From Hymenobacter mucosus (GTDB taxonomy: Bacteria; Bacteroidota; Bacteroidia; Cytophagales; Hymenobacteraceae): 64,000 bases of DNA. The notes under the pieces are model-generated. The model saw only the letters and a list, made by a program, of their open reading frames with translations, did no database searches and was not told where the DNA came from. The number at the start of each line of letters is the position of its first letter. The stretch's first letter is position 1. The DNA lies in contig NZ_FZNS01000008.1 of NCBI RefSeq assembly GCF_900188255.1, positions 107,390-171,389 on the forward strand, given 5' to 3'. The position numbers were made by a program, and so were the translations under genes. Positions 22,420-31,488 of the stretch are shown piece by piece.

Positions 22420-24679
22420 AAAAAGTATTGTCACCCGCATTCGGCTGGCGTTTTTGGGCGTCAGCCTGTTTTCGTGCGCCATTGTGTGGAAGGTCACCCA
22501 AATTCAATTTGCCCAGGGAGAACAGTGGCGTGCCCTGGAGCAAGAGCGGCGTGTAGTATACCAACCCGTGTTTGCCACCCGCGGCAACATATTCGCCTCC
22601 GATGGCCGCAGCATTATGGCTACTTCGCTGCCTTTCTACCGGGTAGCTTGGGACCCCAGCGTGGTAGATAGCCATCTGTTTGACCGCAAGGTAGACTCCC
22701 TGGCACACCTGCTCTCTAACTTCTTCCAGGACAGAACTCCAGGGGAGTATCGGCGTCGGCTGGTGAATGCTAAGAAATCCAAGACGCCGGTGCGCTACCT
22801 GCGCCTGAACTCCCGGCAGATTAACTTCCAAGAAAAAAAGGAGCTAGCTCAGTGGCCTATCTTCCGGGAAGGCAAGAACAAGGGCGGAGTGATTTTTGAA
22901 AAGGTAGACAAACGCTTCCGGCCTTTTGGCGGGCTGGCGCAGCGTACCATTGGTTTTATCAATGAAGACAAGAACGGTGCGGGGCTAGAATTCACCTTTA
23001 ACCGCCACTTGGCCGGCAAAGACGGAGAAGCCCTGTTCGAGCGAGTACCCGGCGGCAACAAGCCTATTTATGATGGTACAGAAGTAAAGCCTCAACCGGG
23101 CTATGACATCAAAACCACGCTTGATATCAATCTGCAAGACGTGGCCGAAAATGCCCTTTACAAATCCTTGGTAGATAACGATGCCCAGTATGGCTGCGTG
23201 ATTCTCATGGAGGTGAAGACCGGCGAAATTAAGGCGGTGGCTAACTTGGGTAAAGTAGCTGATGGCGTGTACCGTGAAGACTACAATTACGCCATTGCCG
23301 ACCAGGGCCGTACTGAGCCGGGCTCTACGTTTAAGCTGGCTTCATTGATGGCTGTGTTTGAGGAAAACCACGACCTAGACCTCACCGATACCGTGAACAC
23401 CGGCAACACGGGTTCCATGCGAATTGGGGGAGCCGTAAAGACCGATACCCATGCCAACGGCCGCATCTCCATCAAGCAGGTGTTCGAGAAGTCGTCTAAC
23501 ATTGGAGTAGCCGTGCTCGTGGACCGACAGTTTAGCCGCAACCCCGATAGGTACACGGACTACCTAAAGCGCTTTGGCCTTGATAAGCCTCTCGGCTTCC
23601 AGATGGCCGGCGAAGCGCGCCCCTACATCAAAGACCCTCAGGATCGTAGCTGGAGCCGTACTTCCTTGACTACCATGTGCATTGGCTATGAACTGAAGCT
23701 GGCGCCCCTCCAAACTTTAGCGTTTTATAATGCTGTAGCCAACAACGGGGTGAAGGTGCAGCCCATGATTGTAAAGGAAATTAAGCAGGCCGACAACGTG
23801 CTGGAACACTTTGAGCCTCAGGTACTCAACCCCAAAATCTGCTCTGACGAGACTTTGGAGAAGGTGCGCTCCATGATGGAAGGCGTAGTAAGCGAAGGTA
23901 CGGCCCGGGGCATCCGCTCCAACGACTACCTTATTGCTGGCAAAACGGGTACGGCTTGGAAATTCAAAAATGGCGCGTACACAAAGATGTATTCCACCAG
24001 CTTCTGCGGCTACTTTCCCGCCGACCAACCCAAGTACAGCTGCATCGTGGTAGTTGACTCGCCTAAGCGCGGCGGCTGGTCGGGGGCGGAAGTAGCAGCT
24101 CCCGTATTTAAGGAAGTGGCCGACAAAGCCATGGCGCGCGACGCCGCCAGCCTGCGGCCTTTGCTGGCTCGGGCTCCCAAGGCCAGGTCGCGGGTGCCGC
24201 AGGTGCAGGCCGGCATGCAGGACGAACTGTCACTGGTATTTACCCAACTAGGGGTTGGCCACGAAGGAGCCACCGAGGGCGATGACTGGGTGCGCACCGC
24301 ATCTGGCGCGGAAGCGGAAAAGCTGTCCTTGAAGCCGTTGGCAGTGCGCCCTGGGCGTGTCCCCAATGTGCAGGGCCTAACACTGCGTGACGCTTTGTTT
24401 TTGCTAGAGAATCGGGGCCTGCGAGTGCGTTCTTTCGGAACTGGCCGAGTGAAAACGCAGTCCGTAGCCGCTGGCTCGGCAGTACGGCGCGGAGCTACGG
24501 TACTACTGCAACTAGAACCCATTGGCGGGCGGGCAACTGCTCCGGTCCCTGCTGCGCCGCCCACGCCCGGCATGGCTACGATGGCTGATAGCCACGGCCC
24601 GCGTACCACATCGGCCAGCGCCACGGCTACGGCATCGCATGGGGGAAAGACCCAGTCGGGAGCAATGACAAAGCACTAG
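22403..24679 (+). CDS. ftsI: Peptidoglycan transpeptidase FtsI (PBP3-like) with PASTA domain
   Basis: A 758-residue class B penicillin-binding protein, the septal transpeptidase. It has an N-terminal membrane anchor (LAFLGVSLFSCAIVWKVTQI) and a dimerisation domain beginning VFATRGNIFASDGR. The transpeptidase motifs are S308-T-F-K311 (PGSTFKLAS), S364-S-N366 and K514-T-G (AGKTGTAWK). A PASTA-like repeat lies near 650-715 (GRVPNVQGLTLRDALFLLENRGLRV), followed by a Pro/Ser/Thr-rich tail. ATG 22403 lies inside ftsL; the earlier start at 22364 would add 13 residues. It is preceded by the FtsL-like gene and followed by murE after 106 nt. Confidence 0.96.
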   Translation: MKGNVKKSIVTRIRLAFLGVSLFSCAIVWKVTQIQFAQGEQWRALEQERRVVYQPVFATRGNIFASDGRSIMATSLPFYRVAWDPSVVDSHLFDRKVDSLAHLLSNFFQDRTPGEYRRRLVNAKKSKTPVRYLRLNSRQINFQEKKELAQWPIFREGKNKGGVIFEKVDKRFRPFGGLAQRTIGFINEDKNGAGLEFTFNRHLAGKDGEALFERVPGGNKPIYDGTEVKPQPGYDIKTTLDINLQDVAENALYKSLVDNDAQYGCVILMEVKTGEIKAVANLGKVADGVYREDYNYAIADQGRTEPGSTFKLASLMAVFEENHDLDLTDTVNTGNTGSMRIGGAVKTDTHANGRISIKQVFEKSSNIGVAVLVDRQFSRNPDRYTDYLKRFGLDKPLGFQMAGEARPYIKDPQDRSWSRTSLTTMCIGYELKLAPLQTLAFYNAVANNGVKVQPMIVKEIKQADNVLEHFEPQVLNPKICSDETLEKVRSMMEGVVSEGTARGIRSNDYLIAGKTGTAWKFKNGAYTKMYSTSFCGYFPADQPKYSCIVVVDSPKRGGWSGAEVAAPVFKEVADKAMARDAASLRPLLARAPKARSRVPQVQAGMQDELSLVFTQLGVGHEGATEGDDWVRTASGAEAEKLSLKPLAVRPGRVPNVQGLTLRDALFLLENRGLRVRSFGTGRVKTQSVAAGSAVRRGATVLLQLEPIGGRATAPVPAAPPTPGMATMADSHGPRTTSASATATASHGGKTQSGAMTKH

Positions 24680-24785
24680 TAAACTCCGTCGTTTCCCGAA
24701 GAAGATAATTCTTGCCGCCCATACGGTAATTGCAACACAAAAACGCGAAGGCTAGCCCCGCCTTCCTTATCGCCCCACCCTACCC

Positions 24786-26261
24786 TTGAATCAAGCTACT
24801 GCTCTTTCCGCTCTCCTCGCTCCTGTAGTTGTGCTAGCCCAGCATGGCGCTACAGATGTTTCTGTTAGTGGCCTCACGCTAGACTCGCGCCAGGCTGGAC
24901 CTGGCACCGTGTTCTTTGCGTTGCGCGGCACCGCTACCGATGGTCACCAGTTTATTCCGAAAGCAGTAGAGCAGGGGGCCGCGGTAATAATAGCCGAGGA
25001 GTTGCCGGCCGACCTGGCCTCTACTACTATCTACGTGCAGGTAGCCGACAGCGCGGAGGCAATGGCCCGCATGGCCGCCGAGTTCTACGGACATCCTTCG
25101 CGGAAGCTACAGTTGGTGGGTGTGACGGGTACTAACGGCAAGACCACCTGCGCTACTATGCTGCACAAGCTCTTCCGGGAGCTAGGCTACCACTGTGGCC
25201 TGCTGAGCACGGTGCAAAACCAAATCGACGAGCAGGTAATTCCAGCTACGCATACTACCCCCGACGCCATCCGTCTGAACGAGTTACTAGCTCGCATGCT
25301 AAAGGCTGGGTGCACCCATGTGTTCATGGAAGTTAGCTCCCACGCCGTAGTGCAGCACCGCATTACGGGGTTGCAGTTTGCGGGCGGTATCTTCACCAAC
25401 CTTACGCACGACCACCTCGATTACCACGGGACCTTCGATGCCTACCTCAAGGCCAAGAAGGGGTTCTTCGACATGCTGCCTAAAACGGCCTTTGCCCTCA
25501 CGAATGCCGACGATAAGCCCGGTCCGGTGATGCTGCAGAATGTGGTAGGCCGCCGCGAATCCTACTCGTTGCGGGGAACGGCGACGTTTCGGGGCAAGCT
25601 GCTAGAAAATGCTGTGCACGGCTTACACCTGGAGGTTGACGGTCAGGAAGTGCAGTTTCGTCTTATCGGAGTATTCAATGCCTACAACTTGCTGGCTATT
25701 TATGGCGCGGCGGTACTGCTAGGGGAAGATTCGACGGAAGTGCTCACAGTACTATCGGGCCTGACATCAGCACCTGGTCGGTTCGAGCCGGTAGTATCTT
25801 CTAAAGTGCGCATCACCGGCATTGTAGACTATGCGCACACGCCTGATGCGCTGGAAAACGTGCTTCAAACCATTGCTGACATTCGCCAGCCTAGTCAGCA
25901 GGTAATTACGGTGGTGGGCTGCGGGGGCAACCGCGACGGGGCCAAACGCCCCATTATGGCGCGCTTGGCCGCCCAGCTCTCCAACCGCGCCGTGCTGACG
26001 TCCGACAACCCCCGCTTTGAAGATCCCAACGATATTCTAACCCAAATGCAAGGCGGTGTGCCCGTCGAGGACTTGGGGAAAGTGCTGACCATTGCCGACC
26101 GACGCGAAGCCATCAAGACGGCCGTAGCCCTAGCCCAGCCCGGCGACATTGTACTGGTAGCAGGTAAGGGCCACGAAACCTATCAGGAAGTAAAAGGCGT
26201 GCGGGCCGAGTTCGACGACAAGCAGGTGCTAACAGAAATGTTTGATCTACTTGGGAAATAA
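24786..26261 (+). CDS. murE: UDP-MurNAc-L-Ala-D-Glu:meso-DAP ligase MurE
   Basis: A 491-residue Mur ligase. The ATP loop is GVTGTNGKTTCATMLHKLF (about 113-131). HTTPDAIRLNELL, VFMEVSSHAV and LTHDHLDYHG follow. The motif TSDNPRFEDP contains DNPR, which in MurE indicates addition of meso-diaminopimelate, giving Gram-negative type DAP peptidoglycan. The start codon appears to be TTG at 24786, since no ATG or GTG with a plausible leader is in frame before the first conserved strand (VSGLTLDSRQAGPGTVFFAL). It acts in the cytoplasm between MurD and the missing MurF. Confidence 0.95.
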   Translation: MNQATALSALLAPVVVLAQHGATDVSVSGLTLDSRQAGPGTVFFALRGTATDGHQFIPKAVEQGAAVIIAEELPADLASTTIYVQVADSAEAMARMAAEFYGHPSRKLQLVGVTGTNGKTTCATMLHKLFRELGYHCGLLSTVQNQIDEQVIPATHTTPDAIRLNELLARMLKAGCTHVFMEVSSHAVVQHRITGLQFAGGIFTNLTHDHLDYHGTFDAYLKAKKGFFDMLPKTAFALTNADDKPGPVMLQNVVGRRESYSLRGTATFRGKLLENAVHGLHLEVDGQEVQFRLIGVFNAYNLLAIYGAAVLLGEDSTEVLTVLSGLTSAPGRFEPVVSSKVRITGIVDYAHTPDALENVLQTIADIRQPSQQVITVVGCGGNRDGAKRPIMARLAAQLSNRAVLTSDNPRFEDPNDILTQMQGGVPVEDLGKVLTIADRREAIKTAVALAQPGDIVLVAGKGHETYQEVKGVRAEFDDKQVLTEMFDLLGK

Positions 26262-26416
26262 CAGCTCCAAAACAGTCTGCCCAAGGCGCTGGCTACCGTG
26301 CGATAGGTCTTGGATAGGCTAAAATCAGCACAAACACAACCTTTGACCCCAACCCAAAAAACGAAACCTTTGCAGTTTGGAATGCCGCTGAAACCCAACT
26401 GCTGAACCTCGCGCCC

Positions 26417-27637
26417 ATGTTGTATTACCTCTTCAATTACCTCTACAAAGTGCATCACCTGCCGGGCGCGGGTGTATTTCAATACATTTCGTTTCGGGCA
26501 GCGTTGGCCGTAGTTACTTCGCTCATTATTGCCCAGTTCTTTGGAGCGCCGCTTATTCGGGCCCTTCAGCGCCAGCAGATTGGAGAAACTATTCGTGACC
26601 TGGGCTTACAAGGCCAGAATGAAAAAAAAGGCACACCTACAATGGGTGGGCTTATCATTCTGCTGGCCATCTTGGTGCCGGTGCTGCTGTTTGCTAAGCT
26701 CGACAACATCTACATCGTGCTCATGCTGCTCAGCACCGTGTGGCTGGGGCTAATTGGCTTCGTGGACGACTATATTAAAGTAGTAAAGAAAGACAAAGAA
26801 GGCTTGGCCGGTCGCTTTAAAGTGTTGGGCCAGGTAGGGTTAGGCGTGACGGTGGGGTGGGTGCTGTTCTTTTCCAACGACGTGACCGTACGCCAGTATG
26901 CCTTAGCTAATGGCTCGTTCTCGGCCGTGGATGCCAGCGGCATCTACCAAGATGTGAAGCTGATGATTACGACGGTGCCCTTCCTCAAGAACAATGAGCT
27001 GAACTACGGCGACCTGTTTGCTACGGCTGGCGACTTTTTCAATGAGTACTACGCCTTCTTCTACATTCCCATCGTCATCCTGATTATCACCGCGGTGAGC
27101 AACGGTGCCAACATCACCGATGGCCTTGATGGCTTAGCGGCAGGTACTTCAGCCATTATTGGCATCACGCTGGCTATCTTCTGCTTCGTGAGTGGTAACG
27201 CCCTGTTGGCCGACTACCTCGACGTAATGTTCATTCCGAACTCTGGGGAACTGGTAATCTTCTGCACTGCCTTCGTGGGAGCTTGTGTGGGCTTTCTGTG
27301 GTATAACTCCTATCCCGCCCAAGTCTTTATGGGTGATACGGGCTCCCTCGCAATCGGCGGTATCATTGCCGTGCTAGCCATTATCGTGCGCAAGGAGCTG
27401 CTGATTCCAGTGCTGTGCGGCGTGTTTCTGATTGAGAACCTCTCGGTGATGGTGCAGGTAAGCTGGTTTAAGTACACCAAGCGCAAGTATGGGGAAGGCC
27501 GCCGTTTGCTCCGCATGTCGCCCCTGCACCACCACTACCAGAAGCTGGGCTACCACGAGTCTAAAATCGTGTCGCGCTTCTGGATTGTGAGCATTATGCT
27601 CGCCGTACTGACGCTGGTAACCTTGAAACTACGCTAA
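26417..27637 (+). CDS. mraY: Phospho-N-acetylmuramoyl-pentapeptide-transferase MraY
   Basis: A 406-residue polytopic membrane enzyme that makes lipid I by moving phospho-MurNAc-pentapeptide to undecaprenyl phosphate. Diagnostic segments are KKGTPTMGGLIIL, the Asp pair in GFVDDYIKVVKK, NITDGLDGLAAGTSAI, VFMGDTGSLAIGG, and the histidine loop SPLHHHYQKLGYHESKIV. It has around ten membrane helices. The length exceeds the E. coli enzyme (360) because of an insertion between about 170 and 210 (VDASGIYQDVKLMITTVPF), which is common in Bacteroidota. The 155-nt gap to murE could hold a weak internal promoter. Confidence 0.97.
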   Translation: MLYYLFNYLYKVHHLPGAGVFQYISFRAALAVVTSLIIAQFFGAPLIRALQRQQIGETIRDLGLQGQNEKKGTPTMGGLIILLAILVPVLLFAKLDNIYIVLMLLSTVWLGLIGFVDDYIKVVKKDKEGLAGRFKVLGQVGLGVTVGWVLFFSNDVTVRQYALANGSFSAVDASGIYQDVKLMITTVPFLKNNELNYGDLFATAGDFFNEYYAFFYIPIVILIITAVSNGANITDGLDGLAAGTSAIIGITLAIFCFVSGNALLADYLDVMFIPNSGELVIFCTAFVGACVGFLWYNSYPAQVFMGDTGSLAIGGIIAVLAIIVRKELLIPVLCGVFLIENLSVMVQVSWFKYTKRKYGEGRRLLRMSPLHHHYQKLGYHESKIVSRFWIVSIMLAVLTLVTLKLR

Positions 27638-27678
27638 TGAAAGTTCTCGCTGCGGCGAGGATTGCAATCTGAACATCT

Positions 27679-29064
27679 ATGCACATTGTCGTACTAGGAG
27701 CTGCAGAAAGTGGGGTAGGGGCAGCGCTGCTTGCGCAGGCCAAAGGGCACACCGTGTTTGTGTCAGACAAAAGCCCTATTCAGGAAGTGTACAAGCAGAA
27801 GCTGACGGCGGCTGGGATTCCTTTCGAGGAAAACCAGCACACGCTGGACCAAATCCTGCGCGCCGATGAAGTAGTAAAAAGCCCGGGTATCCCGGAAAAG
27901 GCTTCCATTATTCAGGCACTGCGCGAACAAGACACGCCCATCATTTCAGAGATTGAGCTGGCTGGGCGCTACACGCGGGCCCGGTGCATTTGCATCACGG
28001 GTACCAACGGCAAGACCACAACTACCCTGCTTACCTACCATTTGCTGAAGAAAGCAGGTCTGAAGGTAGGACTAGCTGGCAACGTGGGCTATAGCTTGGC
28101 GGAGCAGGTTATTGAGGATGTCTTCGACTACTACGTGGTAGAGCTGAGTTCCTTTCAATTAGACGACACGTATACTTTTCAGGCTTGGGTATCTGTCCTA
28201 CTGAACATCACTCCTGACCACCTCGACCGGTACAACTACTCCATGGCGGAGTATGCGCAGGCCAAGTTGCGGATAGTGCGCAACCAGGACAGTAGCGGCT
28301 ACTTTGTGTACAACGCCGACGACGAGAATATCCAGCAGCACTTCAAGGCCGCCCTGCGCCCTGTGCGGCAGATGCCATTTAGCCTGCACAAGCGCCCTGA
28401 TTATCACTTGGCGGGCTACTACATGGAGGAAGACCGGTTGTGCATTGATATGCTGCCGGGTTTCTACAGCGCAACCGAAGAAATTAGTACCACGGCATCA
28501 CCACTGATTGGGCAACACAACCGGCAAAATACCCTTGCCGCAGTGCTTTGCGCCCGCATTGCCGGGATTTCGGGTGCGGAAATAGAAAAGCACCTGGCAA
28601 GCTTCCGAAACGCGAGCCATCGGCTCCAAGTAGCAGGCGAGTTGAACGGTGCCCGCTTCATCAATGACAGCAAAGCCACCAACGTAGAGGCGGCCTGGTA
28701 CGCCCTCGATGGCATTGACCGCCCGATTATCTGGATTGCCGGGGGCACCGATAAGGGAAATGATTACTCCACGCTGCTGCCGCTGGCGGCTACCCGCGTG
28801 AAGGCCCTGATCTGTCTGGGAGTAAACAACGAGAAGCTGACGGCCACCTTTGGGCCGGTGGTGCCGCATGTAGAAGAAACCCGCAGCATGACCGACGCTG
28901 TGCAGCGCGCCGCCGCTCTGGCGGCTCCCGGCGATGTAGTGCTACTGTCCCCAGCCTGCGCTTCTTTTGACCTATTTAGGAACTACGAAGACCGGGGCCA
29001 CCAATTTATGGCGGCTGTGGCAGCACTCACCGACGACCAAACAAACGCGGAAGCCAACGAGTAG
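27679..29064 (+). CDS. murD: UDP-N-acetylmuramoylalanine-D-glutamate ligase MurD
   Basis: A 461-residue cytoplasmic Mur ligase that adds D-glutamate to UDP-MurNAc-L-Ala. The N-terminal Rossmann region is IVVLGAAESGVGAALLAQAKGH. The ATP loop is CICITGTNGKTTTTLLTYHLL (about 111-131). VVELSSFQLDDTYTFQ, LNITPDHLDRY, INDSKATNVEAAWYAL and WIAGGTDKGNDYSTL are all typical of MurD. It is separated from mraY by 41 nt and from ftsW by 54 nt, within one operon. Confidence 0.97.
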   Translation: MHIVVLGAAESGVGAALLAQAKGHTVFVSDKSPIQEVYKQKLTAAGIPFEENQHTLDQILRADEVVKSPGIPEKASIIQALREQDTPIISEIELAGRYTRARCICITGTNGKTTTTLLTYHLLKKAGLKVGLAGNVGYSLAEQVIEDVFDYYVVELSSFQLDDTYTFQAWVSVLLNITPDHLDRYNYSMAEYAQAKLRIVRNQDSSGYFVYNADDENIQQHFKAALRPVRQMPFSLHKRPDYHLAGYYMEEDRLCIDMLPGFYSATEEISTTASPLIGQHNRQNTLAAVLCARIAGISGAEIEKHLASFRNASHRLQVAGELNGARFINDSKATNVEAAWYALDGIDRPIIWIAGGTDKGNDYSTLLPLAATRVKALICLGVNNEKLTATFGPVVPHVEETRSMTDAVQRAAALAAPGDVVLLSPACASFDLFRNYEDRGHQFMAAVAALTDDQTNAEANE

Positions 29065-29118
29065 CGGGCCGGCCCTGGTCGGTTGCGCGCGTACTTTACC
29101 ACTTCATCACTTCACCAC

Positions 29119-30294
29119 ATGGAACCCATCACCAACTGGCTGCGGCAGAACCTGAAGGGCGACCCTATTCTGTGGGGCATCGTGCTGCTATTCTCGTTTA
29201 TCTCCATTGCGGTCGTGTACTCCTCCACTGGTACGCTGGCCTACAAGAAGGGCAATTACAACGAGTACTATTTGCTCAAGCACACCGGGCTCATCTTTGT
29301 GGGCTTGTTCTTTATGTGGCTGGCACATCGCATCGACTACCGCTATTACTCCCGCTTGTCGCTCTACGCCCTGCTGGCCTCGGTACCACTGCTGATTTTC
29401 ACCTTCGTGATGGGTTCGAACATCAACGAAGCTTCGCGCTGGCTTACCATTCCGGTTATCAACCAAACCTTCCAGCCTTCGGACTTAGCCAAGCTGGCCC
29501 TGATTTCTCACCTAGCTTCCATGTTGAGCCGTCGTCAGCAGCACGTCGACGACTTTAAGACCACGCTACTGCCGGTAATGCTATGGGTAGGGGTTATCTG
29601 CGGGTTGATTATTCTTTCCAACGCTTCCACGGCGTTGCTGCTATTTGCTACCTGCCTGCTCCTTATGTTTATTGGGCGGGTGCCGCTCAAGCAGATGGCC
29701 GTAATGGTAGCCATTGGGGTGCTAGTAGGAGGCGTGGGCTTGGTAGCCGGTCAGCGCTACAAGACGGTAATTTCTCGTATCGAGAACTTCACGGATCCTA
29801 CTAAACCAGTGCCCTTCCAACTAGAACACGCGTACATAGCGGAGGCTACCGGTGGCATCTTTGGCAAGGGGCCCGGTAAGAGCACGGAGCGTAACATCAT
29901 GCCCCACCCATATTCTGACTTCATCTATGCCATCATTATTGAGGAATATGGCTTGTTTGGTGGAGTAATAGTGCTGTTCCTCTACCTCGCCTTCCTGTAC
30001 CGGGGGCTGAAGACCGTAATGAACAGCTACGGCGCCTTTGGGGGGCTGCTTTCTGCGGGGCTGAGCTTTAGTCTTGTACTACAGGCCATGGTGAACATGG
30101 GGGTAGCTGTAGGTCTGGGCCCCATTACGGGCTTGCCTTTGCCCTTGCTGAGTATGGGCGGTACGTCCCTCATTTTCACTGGTATCAGCATTGGTATCAT
30201 CCTATCTGTAAGCCGCGGCGAGCGGGAGATTCGCCCTATGGTGGGTGAGCCGGAGGATACGATTCGCATACCACGAGTATCCCAATACGCCTAA
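29119..30294 (+). CDS. ftsW: Septal peptidoglycan polymerase FtsW
   Basis: A 391-residue SEDS-family membrane glycosyltransferase that polymerises lipid II at the septum together with FtsI. It has about ten membrane helices. Family signatures are ASRWLTIPVINQTFQPSDLAKLALI, the large extracytoplasmic loop, HPYSDFIYAIIIEEYGLFGG with the conserved Asp, and GLPLPLLSMGGTSLIFTGISIG near the end. ATG 29119 is chosen; the open frame from 29083 adds 12 unlikely residues. It sits between murD and murG as in most dcw clusters. Confidence 0.96.
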   Translation: MEPITNWLRQNLKGDPILWGIVLLFSFISIAVVYSSTGTLAYKKGNYNEYYLLKHTGLIFVGLFFMWLAHRIDYRYYSRLSLYALLASVPLLIFTFVMGSNINEASRWLTIPVINQTFQPSDLAKLALISHLASMLSRRQQHVDDFKTTLLPVMLWVGVICGLIILSNASTALLLFATCLLLMFIGRVPLKQMAVMVAIGVLVGGVGLVAGQRYKTVISRIENFTDPTKPVPFQLEHAYIAEATGGIFGKGPGKSTERNIMPHPYSDFIYAIIIEEYGLFGGVIVLFLYLAFLYRGLKTVMNSYGAFGGLLSAGLSFSLVLQAMVNMGVAVGLGPITGLPLPLLSMGGTSLIFTGISIGIILSVSRGEREIRPMVGEPEDTIRIPRVSQYA

Positions 30295-30358
30295 GCTGGC
30301 CCGGAGGCAGCTAAGCGCTCAGGCACTTATCTGCTTTCTGCCAATCACCATTTAACAC

Positions 30359-31459
30359 ATGAAAGTAATCATCAGTGGCGGCGGCACAGGCGGACATATT
30401 TTCCCGGCAGTGGCCATTGCCAACGAGCTACGACGTCGTCAGCCCGATGCTGAAATACTCTTTGTGGGCGCCAACGGCCGCATGGAGATGACGCGCGTGC
30501 CCGAGGCGGGCTACCAGATTGTAGGCCTCGATATTGCGGGCCTGCAACGCCGCCTCACGCCGGATAACCTGCTGTTCCCTATAAAAGTGATGCGCGCCGT
30601 ACGAAAGGCGGGCAAGCTGATTGAAGACTTCCGGCCCGACGCAATAGTAGGGGTGGGGGGCTACGCTTCGGCGCCCGTACTGCTGGCGGGCACGTCGCGC
30701 GGTATTCCCTCCCTGATTCAGGAGCAGAACTCCTACGCCGGCCTCGTGAACAAGCTGCTGGCCCGCCGAGTCCAGCGTATTTGCGTGGCATACGATGGGA
30801 TGGAGCAATTTTTTCCGGCGGATAAGCTGGTGCTGACCGGTAATCCTGTTCGTATGGAAATAGCCGATGGGCAGCGTGCTGAGGCGCTTTCCTTCTTCGG
30901 ACTGGATGCCCGCCGCCCGGTGCTGCTCGTCATTGGTGGCAGTCTAGGCGCTCGTACACTCAACCAAGCTACTGCGGCGGCTCTGCCACGCTTGCGCGAT
31001 GCAGGGGTGCAACTGCTTTGGCAGACGGGTAAGGTATATTACCCAGAGGCGCAGCAACAGGCGGCTCCTTTCGCGGCTTACAATCTCAATGCCCTGGAGT
31101 TTGTTGGCCGAATGGATCTTGCCTATGCCGCCGCCGACGTAGTAGTAAGCCGCGCCGGAGCCCTATCGGTTTCGGAATTATGCCTCACAGGTAAACCAAG
31201 TATCCTAGTGCCGTCGCCCAACGTTGCGGAAGACCACCAAACAAAGAATGCGCTGGCCCTGGTGCGCCAGGACGCGGCGCTGCTGGTGACGGATGCTGAG
31301 GCAGCTACCACTCTGTACGACGAAGCATTACGGTTGCTAGCTACTCCATCTCAGCAGCAAAAGCTTGCCGCCAACATCCGGCAACTGGCTCGCCCGCAAG
31401 CCACAACCACTATCGTGGATGAGCTGTTACGCTTGGTTGGTACTCCCGTTAACTCCTGA
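30359..31459 (+). CDS. murG: UDP-GlcNAc:lipid I N-acetylglucosaminyltransferase MurG
   Basis: A 366-residue GT28-family enzyme that converts lipid I to lipid II at the inner face of the cytoplasmic membrane. It opens with VIISGGGTGGHIFPAVAIAN (G-loop 1). VGVGGYASAPVLLAG, IPSLIQEQNSYAGLVNK and VIGGSLGARTLNQ follow, then the UDP-GlcNAc-binding VVSRAGALSVSELCLTGKPS and LVPSPNVAEDHQTKNA. The length is close to the E. coli protein (355). Neighbours ftsW and murC are in the expected order. Confidence 0.97.
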   Translation: MKVIISGGGTGGHIFPAVAIANELRRRQPDAEILFVGANGRMEMTRVPEAGYQIVGLDIAGLQRRLTPDNLLFPIKVMRAVRKAGKLIEDFRPDAIVGVGGYASAPVLLAGTSRGIPSLIQEQNSYAGLVNKLLARRVQRICVAYDGMEQFFPADKLVLTGNPVRMEIADGQRAEALSFFGLDARRPVLLVIGGSLGARTLNQATAAALPRLRDAGVQLLWQTGKVYYPEAQQQAAPFAAYNLNALEFVGRMDLAYAAADVVVSRAGALSVSELCLTGKPSILVPSPNVAEDHQTKNALALVRQDAALLVTDAEAATTLYDEALRLLATPSQQQKLAANIRQLARPQATTTIVDELLRLVGTPVNS

Positions 31460-31488
31460 TTTTCTACTTCTCCTTTTCACCTGATCCA

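Noticed and set aside
24747..24765. GAAGGC/GCCTTC hairpin between ftsI and murE as a terminator
   Set aside because: Only 6 bp and no T-run; it lies inside an otherwise continuous operon.
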